Shown here: positions 40,629 through 46,708 of the stretch, one piece after another
Layout of the letters: each line of letters opens with the position of its first letter
Position numbering within the stretch: the first letter of the stretch is position 1
Assembly: GCA_036003705.1 (NCBI GenBank)
Contig: DASYSE010000052.1
Span: 1-46,708 of the forward strand
Direction: 5' to 3'
Origin: CALGFH01 sp036003705
Lineage (GTDB): Bacteria; Actinomycetota; CALGFH01
DNA length: 46,708 nt
Program-made: the position numbers and the translations under genes
The notes under the pieces: generated by a model
Databases searched by the model: none
What the model was told of the DNA's origin: nothing
Seen by the model: only the letters and a program-made list of their open reading frames with translations

Positions 40629-41578
40629 GCCCGACCGACGTCGGCACCGGGGTCGCCGACCACGCCCCCACCCCCAAGGCGTCGGCCCCCCGGCCGGCTC
40701 GCCCGCGGCCCCCGCTCAGCCGCGAGGTGGTCGAGACCCGCATCCTCGGGGTGCTGAAATGGATCACGATCGCCTTCTTCGTGATCGCCACCCTGTTCCC
40801 CTTCTACTACATGGTCGAGCTGGCCGTCCGCTCGATCGAGGACGTCGCCCTCGACCCGGGCGCGCTGTGGCCGCCCCGCGGCGCCTCGCTGGCCGCCTTC
40901 GGCGAGGTGCTGCGCAGCGTCGACGACGGCGGCCAGGGGTTCCTCGTCTTCCTGCGCAACAGCGGCTTCATCGCCCTCACCAGCGTGGTGGTCACGCTGG
41001 TGGTGTCGATCCTGGGCGCCTACGCGATCAGCCGGCTGCAGTTCTTCGGCCGCCGCCAGGTCCACTACCTGTTCCTGGCCGTCTACCTGTTCCCGGCGAT
41101 CCTGCTGGCCATCCCGCTGTTCGTGTTCTTCACCCGCATCGGCCTGCGCGGCTCGTTGTTCGGCCTGATCCTGGTCTACACCTCGCAGATCGTGCCGGTC
41201 ACCATCCACATGCTGCGCAACTACTTCGACACGGTGCCGGAGAGCCTGGAGGAGGCGGCCGCCCTCGACGGGGCCAGCCGCCTGACCATCATCCGCAGGG
41301 TCGCCCTGCCCCTGGCCAAGCCGGCGATCATGGCCACCAGCCTGTTCGTGTTCATGATCGCCTGGAACGAGTTCCTGTTCGCGCTGCTGTTCCTGGTCGA
41401 GAACCGCGAGAACTGGACGGTGTCGTTGGGCCTGTCCCAGCTGGCCGGCTCGGTCGAGGTCGCCAAGACCACCCTCATGGCCGGCTCGGTGATCCTGACC
41501 ATCCCGATCATCGTGCTGTTCTTCGCCACCGAGCGCCTCCTGGTCGAGGGACTGGCCAGCGGCGGCGAGAAGGGCTAG
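40625..41578 (+). CDS. Sugar ABC transporter permease (MalG/UgpE-like)
   Basis: 317 residues, six helices. The EAA loop reads EEAAALDGASRLTIIRRVALPLAKPAI. ATG 40625 overlaps the upstream stop. Last gene of the importer operon. Confidence 0.93.
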   Translation: MSPTDVGTGVADHAPTPKASAPRPARPRPPLSREVVETRILGVLKWITIAFFVIATLFPFYYMVELAVRSIEDVALDPGALWPPRGASLAAFGEVLRSVDDGGQGFLVFLRNSGFIALTSVVVTLVVSILGAYAISRLQFFGRRQVHYLFLAVYLFPAILLAIPLFVFFTRIGLRGSLFGLILVYTSQIVPVTIHMLRNYFDTVPESLEEAAALDGASRLTIIRRVALPLAKPAIMATSLFVFMIAWNEFLFALLFLVENRENWTVSLGLSQLAGSVEVAKTTLMAGSVILTIPIIVLFFATERLLVEGLASGGEKG

Positions 41579-41724
41579 CCACCGTCCGGTCGGCCGGGTG
41601 GGTGTCGGCGAGCACCCCCATGGGCCGCGTCCAGGCCGGCGATCTCCTCCCGGCGGGAGCCCCATGGGGCCCTCGGCCAGGGTGAAGGGGGCGTACCGGG
41701 CCCGGTGGGCCTGGAACCCGGGGC

Positions 41725-41755
41725 TTACGTCCTATTTACCCCTAGGGGGTATTCT
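41725..41755 (+). promoter_or_regulatory. CsoR-like operator inside the promoter of the M50-CBS gene
   Basis: Perfect inverted repeat TACCCC-TAG-GGGGTA at 41737-41751, like the G/C-tract operators of CsoR/RcnR-family metal or persulfide sensors. It lies between a weak -35 (TTACGT, 41725-41730) and a good -10 (TATTCT, 41750-41755) with a 19-bp spacer. An operator within a long spacer is also the MerR-type arrangement. The site starts 41 nt upstream of the ATG. Confidence 0.6.
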
Positions 41756-43864
41756 GGTGCGTGGAGAGGAATCGCAGAGGAGTCGTTGTTGATGACCGCA
41801 AGTCTCCGCCTCGGCCGCATCGCCGGAATCCCGATCGGTGCCAGCTGGAGCGTGCTGCTGATCGTGCTGCTGATCGCCTGGCCGCTGGCCGGGACGCTGC
41901 TGCCCGACCAGGCGCCCGGCCTCGCCGCGGCCACCTACTGGCTGGCCGGAGCCGTCGGCGCCGGCCTGTTCCTGGCCTCGCTGCTGGCCCACGAGCTCGG
42001 CCACGCCCTGGTCGCGCGCCGGGCCGGCCTGCGCGTCCGCGGCATCACCCTGTGGCTGCTGGGCGGGGTCGCCCAGCTCGAGGACGAGCCGGCCAGCCCC
42101 CACGACGAGCTGCGGGTCGCGCTCGTCGGCCCGGCCGTCAGCCTGGCCCTGGCCGTCGGCTTCGGCCTGGCCGCGGTCGCGCTCGACATGGTCGGCAGCC
42201 TGACGGTGGCGGTGGTGGTGGCCGCGTGGCTGGCCCTCGGCAACACGGCCCTCGCCCTGTTCAACCTGGTGCCGGCCGCCCCCCTCGACGGCGGGCGGGT
42301 GCTGCGCGGGCTGCTGTGGCGCCGCCACGGCGACCGCGTGCGCGCCTCGCTCACCGCCACCAGGGCCGGCCGGCTGGTCGGCGCCGTGCTGATCGTCTAC
42401 GGCCTGCTCGGCACCCTCACCGGATGGGGGATCGGGACCCTGTGGACCGTCCTGGTCGGCTGGTTCCTGACCACCGCCGCCCGTCAGGAGCGCGACCAGG
42501 CGGTCCTGCGCCACGATCTCGGCGGGCTGCGGGCCGGCGACGTCATGACTCCGGCCCCGGTGACCGCCCCCGCCTGGTTCACCGTCGACGCGTTCCTGCG
42601 CACCCACCTCCAGCCCTGGGGCGTGACCGCGCTGCCCCTGCGCACCTTCGAGGGTCAGCCGGCCGGTGTGGTCACCGTGGCCGCGCTGGAGTCGGTGCCG
42701 CCCCACCGTCGCCACATCGTCCGCGCCGGCGACGTCGCCATCCCCATGTCGGCCCTGCTCGTGGTCGCGCCCGACCGGCCGGTCACCGACCTGCTGGGCC
42801 GGCTGGCCGGCAGCGGCGGCGTCGCCGCCGTCGTCGCCAACGGCGAGCTGCTCGGGCTCGTCACCCCGGCCGAGCTGGCCAGGGCCACGTCCTTGGCCGG
42901 CGGGCGCGCACGGGCCGTGGCCTGAGGCTTCGTTCGACGCAGCGCCGTCCGCGTGGCGCCAGCGTCCGCGCAGGATCAGCAGGCCGAGCAGCCCGTCCAG
43001 CAGCAGCATCCCCCAGCTGATGGCGGTGAACAGGTGCACCTGGGCCTGGGTGACGGCCGTCACCTGGCCGAGCCGGATCAGCTGCCATTGCACCTGGGTG
43101 CCGGTCAGCAGCAGGGTCAGCCACACCGCGATCGGCTGCGAGGCGTCCCACAGCGCGTGCAGCGCCGCGATCAGCAGATACCAGCCCAGGACGGCGCGTC
43201 CAAGCCGTGGCCGGCCGTGGCCGGCCGCGGTCGCGAACAGCGCCCCGCCCAGGATCGCGGTCCACAGCCCGTGGCCGACCGGCGCCAGGATGCCGCGGAG
43301 CACCTCGGTCTCGACCAGATTGATCAGCGACAGGCCGTTGGAGGTGAACAGGGCGTTGAAGGCATAGCCGGCGCTTTCCAGGGCGGCGAAGCCGAAGCCG
43401 ACGGCCGCGCCGAGCACGATCCCGTCCCGCATGGTGTAGCGGGGCAGCCGCCTGGCCAGCAGCCACAGCGCGGCCAGCTTGACCGCTTCCTCGATCAGCC
43501 CGACGCCGACGTAGGTCGACATGGATGGCTGCCTGAGGAACTCGGCTTCCAGGAGGGAGGCGCCGAGCACACCCAGCGCACCGCCGTAGACGAAGGCGGT
43601 GAAGATGCGCTGGGGAGTGACGACCTGGCCGGCGTGGGCGAAGGCGTAGGCGACGAAGGTGACCGGGACCAGGAAGCTGCCGAGCAGGATGATGGTGGGG
43701 ACCAGGTTGGCGTTTTGGGTCGCGAAGGTGACCAGCACCGCCGCCGACCACAGCACCAGGCCGCTGACGAAGATCCGGGCCCAGCTCGGCCCACCCCGTG
43801 GCTCGTGGGTCCTGGTGCGGGCGGTGGTGGTGTCCGGGGGTGCAGCCGCGGTGAGTTGGCTCAT
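41732..43864 (-). CDS. PrsW-family intramembrane protease with unusually long antisense C-terminus
   Basis: From ATG 43864 the first 310 residues (down to about 42930) are a multi-helix membrane protein with the PrsW motifs GLIEEAVKLAALWLL, GFGFAALESAGYAFN, GHGLWTAILGGALFA and AALHALWD. These are the glutamate/histidine motifs of the PrsW and CAAX-type protease superfamily. No stop follows: the frame stays open through the whole antisense of the M50-CBS gene and ends at 41732, giving 710 residues whose last 400 are Gly/Asp/Gln-rich shadow sequence. A lost stop or a frameshift near 42930 is likely. PrsW in Bacillus cleaves an anti-sigma factor; the substrate here is unknown. Confidence 0.75.
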   Translation of the reverse strand: MSQLTAAAPPDTTTARTRTHEPRGGPSWARIFVSGLVLWSAAVLVTFATQNANLVPTIILLGSFLVPVTFVAYAFAHAGQVVTPQRIFTAFVYGGALGVLGASLLEAEFLRQPSMSTYVGVGLIEEAVKLAALWLLARRLPRYTMRDGIVLGAAVGFGFAALESAGYAFNALFTSNGLSLINLVETEVLRGILAPVGHGLWTAILGGALFATAAGHGRPRLGRAVLGWYLLIAALHALWDASQPIAVWLTLLLTGTQVQWQLIRLGQVTAVTQAQVHLFTAISWGMLLLDGLLGLLILRGRWRHADGAASNEASGHGPCAPAGQGRGPGQLGRGDEPEQLAVGDDGGDAAAAGQPAQQVGDRPVGRDHEQGRHGDGDVAGADDVATVGRHRLQRGHGDHTGRLTLEGAQGQRGHAPGLEVGAQERVDGEPGGGGHRGRSHDVAGPQPAEIVAQDRLVALLTGGGGQEPADQDGPQGPDPPSGEGAEQAVDDQHGADQPAGPGGGERGAHAVAVAAPQQPAQHPPAVEGGGRHQVEQGEGRVAEGQPRGHHHRHRQAADHVERDRGQAEADGQGQADGRADERDPQLVVGAGRLVLELGDPAQQPQGDAADAQAGPARDQGVAELVGQQRGQEQAGADGSGQPVGGRGEAGRLVGQQRPGQRPGDQQHDQQHAPAGTDRDSGDAAEAETCGHQQRLLCDSSPRTRIPPRGK
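41792..42925 (+). CDS. Site-2 protease (M50) with C-terminal CBS domains
   Basis: 377 residues. The membrane part (about 1-230) has the zinc motif HELGH near residue 67 (LLAHELGHALVARRAGL) and the third ligand in AAPLDGGRVLRGLLWRR. The C-terminal 140 residues (RAGDVMTPAPVTAPAWFTVDAFLRTHL to LLGLVTPAEL) form a CBS pair, which often binds adenosyl ligands. This matches mycobacterial Rip3-type proteases. ATG 41792 has GAGGAG 9 nt upstream. The CsoR-like operator upstream suggests control by copper, another metal or reactive sulfur. Substrate unknown. Confidence 0.92.
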   Translation: MTASLRLGRIAGIPIGASWSVLLIVLLIAWPLAGTLLPDQAPGLAAATYWLAGAVGAGLFLASLLAHELGHALVARRAGLRVRGITLWLLGGVAQLEDEPASPHDELRVALVGPAVSLALAVGFGLAAVALDMVGSLTVAVVVAAWLALGNTALALFNLVPAAPLDGGRVLRGLLWRRHGDRVRASLTATRAGRLVGAVLIVYGLLGTLTGWGIGTLWTVLVGWFLTTAARQERDQAVLRHDLGGLRAGDVMTPAPVTAPAWFTVDAFLRTHLQPWGVTALPLRTFEGQPAGVVTVAALESVPPHRRHIVRAGDVAIPMSALLVVAPDRPVTDLLGRLAGSGGVAAVVANGELLGLVTPAELARATSLAGGRARAVA

Positions 43865-44079
43865 GTCACGCTCCTTCCTGCCACCAGGGTGGCGTGAGCA
43901 GGAGCAGGTGTCTTCACCGCCAGCGGCCATCTCCCATGCCGGCTGGCTGGAATCCCTGGCCGCCCGCTATGGTCCTTGATGGGCAGGTCGACCAGCAGGG
44001 TGGTGCCGTGCCCGGCCGGGCTGGCGACCGAGATCTTCCCGCGAGACCGGCGACGACCACTGCCAAGACCCGGCGGTGG
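43861..44079 (-). pseudogene. Histidine-kinase C-terminal remnant
   Basis: Directly after the response-regulator stop, in the same frame, the sequence reads GLGSGRRRSRGKISVASPAGHGTTLLVDLP. The last part matches the end of a histidine-kinase ATPase domain (SPxGxGTxLxxxLP). There is no start codon and the rest of the kinase is missing. The frame ends in a TGA overlapping the prsW ATG. I infer a kinase gene was deleted down to its 3' end. Confidence 0.55.
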
Positions 44080-44481
44080 TCAGGTTCCTGGAGGCCCGCT
44101 GACCTGGTCGCCGCTGGCGTCGTGGCGGGCGAGCAGGTCGCGGATGGCGCTGGCCGACAGGTCGGTCTTGGGCAGGAACCCGACCGCGGGGCTGGCCGCG
44201 ATCAGGTCCTGGTAGTCCTGCTGGGCGCGGGTGGAGGTCAAGATCACCGGTGACCGGCCCGGTCGGGCTTGCTGGTGGAGTCGCCGGGCGACCTCGAAGC
44301 CGCTCTGGCCGCCGAGGTCGATGTCCAGCAGGGTGATGTCGGGCCGGAGCTCGGCGGCCCGCTGGAGTGCCTGGGCGCCGGTTGATGCCACGGCGACCAC
44401 CTCGATCCCCTCGCGTTCCAGCAGGCCGCGGGCGGCGGCCAGGAAGCGTGGGCTGTCGTCGACGATCAGGCAGCGCAGCAT
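44080..44481 (-). CDS. Single-domain response regulator
   Basis: 133 residues, a receiver domain alone. Acidic pocket Asp8-Asp9 (LIVDDSP), phosphoacceptor Asp53 (LLDIDLGG), Thr82 (LTST) and Lys105 (LPKTDL) are all present. No DNA-binding domain follows. ATG 44481 lies 5 nt after GAGG; an adjacent ATG at 44484 is too close. No intact kinase is nearby, only the remnant downstream. Divergent from the ABC exporter genes; the 210 nt between contain no clear promoter I would defend. Confidence 0.88.
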   Translation of the reverse strand: MLRCLIVDDSPRFLAAARGLLEREGIEVVAVASTGAQALQRAAELRPDITLLDIDLGGQSGFEVARRLHQQARPGRSPVILTSTRAQQDYQDLIAASPAVGFLPKTDLSASAIRDLLARHDASGDQVSGPPGT

Positions 44482-44691
44482 CATGGCCTCAGGATCGCAG
44501 GACGGGTCGCCGGTGCGCATTCCCGCTAGCTGCAAGCCTCCGATGGTCCGGGCGTCGATTGCAGATGGCAGGTATCGCAGGATGCCGGCCAGCCGGGAGC
44601 GCAGACGGGTGCTGGCGGTGACGACAGGCCAAGGCGCCACGGCAGAGCATGCGGAGCATGGCGATGAGATGACCGGAGGAGGCGGGTAGGC

Positions 44692-45819
44692 TTGGTGCGG
44701 CGGGAGGTGGAGGTGGATCGCGAGCGAGCTGCGGGCCTGGTGGCCTCGCCGGCGGTGGAGGTGCGCGACCTGGTCAAGCGCTACCCCAAGGGCAAGGTGA
44801 ACGCGGTCGACGGCGTCTCGTTCACGGTCTCCCCGGGCGAGGTGTTCGGCCTGCTCGGGCCGAACGGGGCCGGCAAGACGACCACGGTCGGCATCCTGAC
44901 GACCAGGGTGCGGCGCAGCAGCGGGGCGGCCTGTGTCGCCGGGGTCGATGTCGGCGCCGACCCGGTACGAGCCCGCCGCCTGGTCGGGGTCGTGCCCCAG
45001 CGCAACAACCTCGACCGATCCCTGTCGATCCGCCAGAACCTGCTCTTCCATGCCGCCTACCATGGCGTGCCGGCGGCCGAGCGGGCCCGCCGGGCCGACA
45101 CCCTGCTGGCCGAGTTCGGGCTGGCCGACCGGGCCGGCGAGAAGCCCGACATGTTCTCGGGCGGCCAGGCCCAGCGGGTCATGGTGGCACGGACGCTGAT
45201 GCACGCCCCCCAGGTGCTGTTCCTGGACGAGCCGACCACCGGCCTTGACCCGGCCGCCCGGCTGTTCGTCTGGGACCGGGTCCGCGACCTGCAGGCGCAA
45301 GGGGTGACGGTGGTGCTGACCACCCACGACATGGACGAGGCGGCCGAGCTGGCCGACCGGGTGGGGATCATGGACCACGGCAAGCTGCTCGCCCTCGACA
45401 CCCCCGATGCGCTGACCCGTGGGCTGCCCGGCCGCACCACCCTCGAGGTGGCGATGGCCCTGTCGGACGCCATCCCGCCCGACGACCTGTTGGCCGCGCT
45501 GGCCGCCCTCGACGGGGTCGAGCGGGTCGAGCAGGTGGCGGCCGCCCAGGCCGGGCCGCCACCCTCGACGGGCTCGACCGGCGGCTGGCCCGGCATGACC
45601 GGGCCACCGTCCGGGCCGCCACCCCCGGCAGGCTCGGACGGCGACGGCCGGCCCCGGGAGCTGCGGGCCCGGCTGTACGTCTCTGGCGACGCGCCGCTGA
45701 CGGTCGCCCCTGTGGCCACGCTGCTGGCCGAGCGGAGGGCCGAGCTCACCGACGTGACCATCGGCACCCCCAGCCTGGAGGACGTCTTCATCAACCTGAC
45801 CGGGAGGGCGCTGCGGTGA
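44692..45819 (+). CDS. ABC exporter ATPase (DrrA/daunorubicin-resistance type)
   Basis: 375 residues. Walker A LGPNGAGKTTT, the Q-loop PQRNNLDRSL, the signature FSGGQAQRVMVAR (Phe in place of the usual Leu), Walker B VLFLDEPTTGLD and the switch His TTHDMDEA. The C-terminal 120 residues carry a Pro/Gly-rich insert, then VTIGTPSLEDVFINLTGRALR as in DrrA-type ATPases. TTG 44692 follows GGAGGAGG; GTG 44695 is equally possible. The permease gene overlaps it. Substrate (drug, lipid or glycan) unknown. Confidence 0.92.
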   Translation: MVRREVEVDRERAAGLVASPAVEVRDLVKRYPKGKVNAVDGVSFTVSPGEVFGLLGPNGAGKTTTVGILTTRVRRSSGAACVAGVDVGADPVRARRLVGVVPQRNNLDRSLSIRQNLLFHAAYHGVPAAERARRADTLLAEFGLADRAGEKPDMFSGGQAQRVMVARTLMHAPQVLFLDEPTTGLDPAARLFVWDRVRDLQAQGVTVVLTTHDMDEAAELADRVGIMDHGKLLALDTPDALTRGLPGRTTLEVAMALSDAIPPDDLLAALAALDGVERVEQVAAAQAGPPPSTGSTGGWPGMTGPPSGPPPPAGSDGDGRPRELRARLYVSGDAPLTVAPVATLLAERRAELTDVTIGTPSLEDVFINLTGRALR

Positions 45820-46631
45820 GCGCGACGCTCGCTCCGGCCACCTCCGCCGAGCCGGCCGCGGCCAGCCAGGCCAAGGCGTTCCTGGCGGTGCTGCGGCGTG
45901 ACGTGTACGTGACCTGGCGCGAGCTGCCCGTGTTCCTCGCCCAGGTCATCCTGCAGCCGCTGTTCCTGCTGTTCGTCTTCGGCAAGGTGCTGACCGACCT
46001 CGGCTTCGCCCGCGGCGGCTACACCGAGGTCCTGTTCCCCGGCGTCGTCGCGCTGACCGCCGTGATCACCGCCCTGCAGGGCACCGCCCTGCCGCTGGTG
46101 ATCGACTTCAGCTTCACCAAGGAAATCGAGGACCGGCTGCTCGCCCCCCTGCCGGTCGGGATGGTGGCGGTCGAGAAGATCGTGTTCGCCGCCATGCGCG
46201 CCCTGCTGGCCGCCGTGGTGATGTTCCCGATCGGCATCTGGGTGCTCGGCTCGATCCCGTGGCGGGCCAGCGGTCTGCCTCTGCTCGTCACCATCCTGGT
46301 GCTCGGCTCGCTGGTCGGGGCGGCCCTCGGCCTGATCCTGGGGACGGCCGTGCCGCCGAACCGGATCAACGTCATGTTCGCCCTGATCCTCACCCCGCTG
46401 CTGTTCACCGGGGCGAGCCAGTACCCGTGGGCGTCGCTCGACCGGCTCCGCTGGTTTCAGGTGGTGACCGCCTTCAACCCGCTCACCTACGTCAGCGAGG
46501 GGCTCCGGGCCGCCCTCGAGCCCGCCGTCCCGCACATGCGGCCCTGGATATCGGTGCTGGTCCTGGCCGCCACCCTGGTGGCGTTCACAGCGGTCGGCGT
46601 CCGCTTGTTCCTGCGCCGCGCGATCGACTGA
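45816..46631 (+). CDS. ABC-2-type exporter permease
   Basis: 271 residues, six predicted helices, partner of the upstream ATPase (GTGA overlap). The ABC-2 motif LVIDFSFTKEIEDRLLAPLPVGMVAVEK is clear, as is the late segment WFQVVTAFNPLTYVSEGLRAAL typical of DrrB/NodJ-type permeases. Confidence 0.92.
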   Translation: MSATLAPATSAEPAAASQAKAFLAVLRRDVYVTWRELPVFLAQVILQPLFLLFVFGKVLTDLGFARGGYTEVLFPGVVALTAVITALQGTALPLVIDFSFTKEIEDRLLAPLPVGMVAVEKIVFAAMRALLAAVVMFPIGIWVLGSIPWRASGLPLLVTILVLGSLVGAALGLILGTAVPPNRINVMFALILTPLLFTGASQYPWASLDRLRWFQVVTAFNPLTYVSEGLRAALEPAVPHMRPWISVLVLAATLVAFTAVGVRLFLRRAID

Positions 46632-46634
46632 CCG

Positions 46635-46706
46635 GGCTAGCCGGCCATGTGATCACGACGAATTGACGCTGCGGGTCCTGGGACTGCCCTGCAAGGCTAG
46701 CCGGCC
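46635..46706 (+). repeat. Direct repeat GGCTAGCCGGCC at the window end
   Basis: Two exact 12-bp copies at 46635-46646 and 46695-46706, 60 bp apart, after the permease stop. Each contains the palindrome GGCTAGCC with the rare CTAG tetramer. The start of the next gene is out of view. Confidence 0.5.
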
Positions 46707-46708
46707 CA

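Overview
The window is very GC-rich and densely coded, with many ATGA or GTGA stop/start overlaps and frequent GTG and TTG starts. Gene order points to a deep-branching actinomycete (Actinomycetota; I cannot fix class or genus). Two blocks match Mycobacterium tuberculosis order as I recall it: pyrG-NUDIX-xerD ... parA-scpA-scpB-rluB-cmk-der (Rv1699 to Rv1713) and pgsA2 ... gcvH-garA-merR-DUF151-merR-gcvP (Rv1822 to Rv1832). Here they lie side by side. Promoters look like TTGNNN/CTGACN, 17-18 bp, TANNNT.

Layout. 1-5.7 kb: end of pyrG, a NUDIX hydrolase, alanine dehydrogenase, XerD recombinase, a DksA/TraR zinc protein and phosphopentomutase. 5.7-6.1 kb: a regulatory stretch with a DnaA box, a large inverted repeat and octamer arrays. 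6.1-18.2 kb: ParA-like ATPase with a small putative ribbon-helix-helix partner, pyrimidine-nucleoside phosphorylase, an M50 protease, ScpA-ScpB (chromosome condensation), RluB, chorismate mutase, prephenate dehydrogenase, CMP kinase, PlsC and Der. 18.2-24 kb: tRNA-Pro(GGG), PgsA-like synthase, a nucleotidyltransferase/phosphomannomutase fusion and a VanW protein. 24.1-33.6 kb: GcvH, GarA-like FHA protein, MerR, a D,D-carboxypeptidase, Hpt, DUF151 nuclease, second MerR, a PD-(D/E)XK-like protein and a split glycine dehydrogenase (GcvPA/GcvPB). 33.8-38 kb: a frameshifted S9 peptidase, AIM24, a small gene under a perfect SOS-box promoter and an EI24/CysZ-like protein. 38-41.6 kb: a sugar ABC importer without its ATPase. 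41.7-46.7 kb: an M50-CBS protease behind a CsoR-like operator, a PrsW protease, a single-domain response regulator with a histidine-kinase remnant, and a drug-type ABC exporter.

Genes that belong together: ScpA-ScpB and the ParA pair serve chromosome organisation; DeoB and the nucleoside phosphorylase serve nucleoside salvage; AroH and TyrA serve aromatic amino acids; GcvH and GcvPA/PB form two of the glycine-cleavage components, with GarA and the MerR genes as likely regulators of nitrogen and central metabolism.

The most unusual signal is a family of short AT-rich islands at gene junctions from 5.95 to 30.53 kb. They are built of 8-bp units sharing phase and a core (approximately R-N-N-G-A-Y-N-N). 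At least nine arrays exist on both strands, three of them running exactly into a start codon and one 24-bp copy sitting in frame inside a coding region. I do not recognise this element.

Gene-poor stretches: 5683-6100 (regulatory region above), 8636-8952 (degenerate tandem repeats and an extended -10-like TGCTAGGGT at 8886-8894) and 21826-22204 (promoter and possible non-canonical start of the VanW gene).
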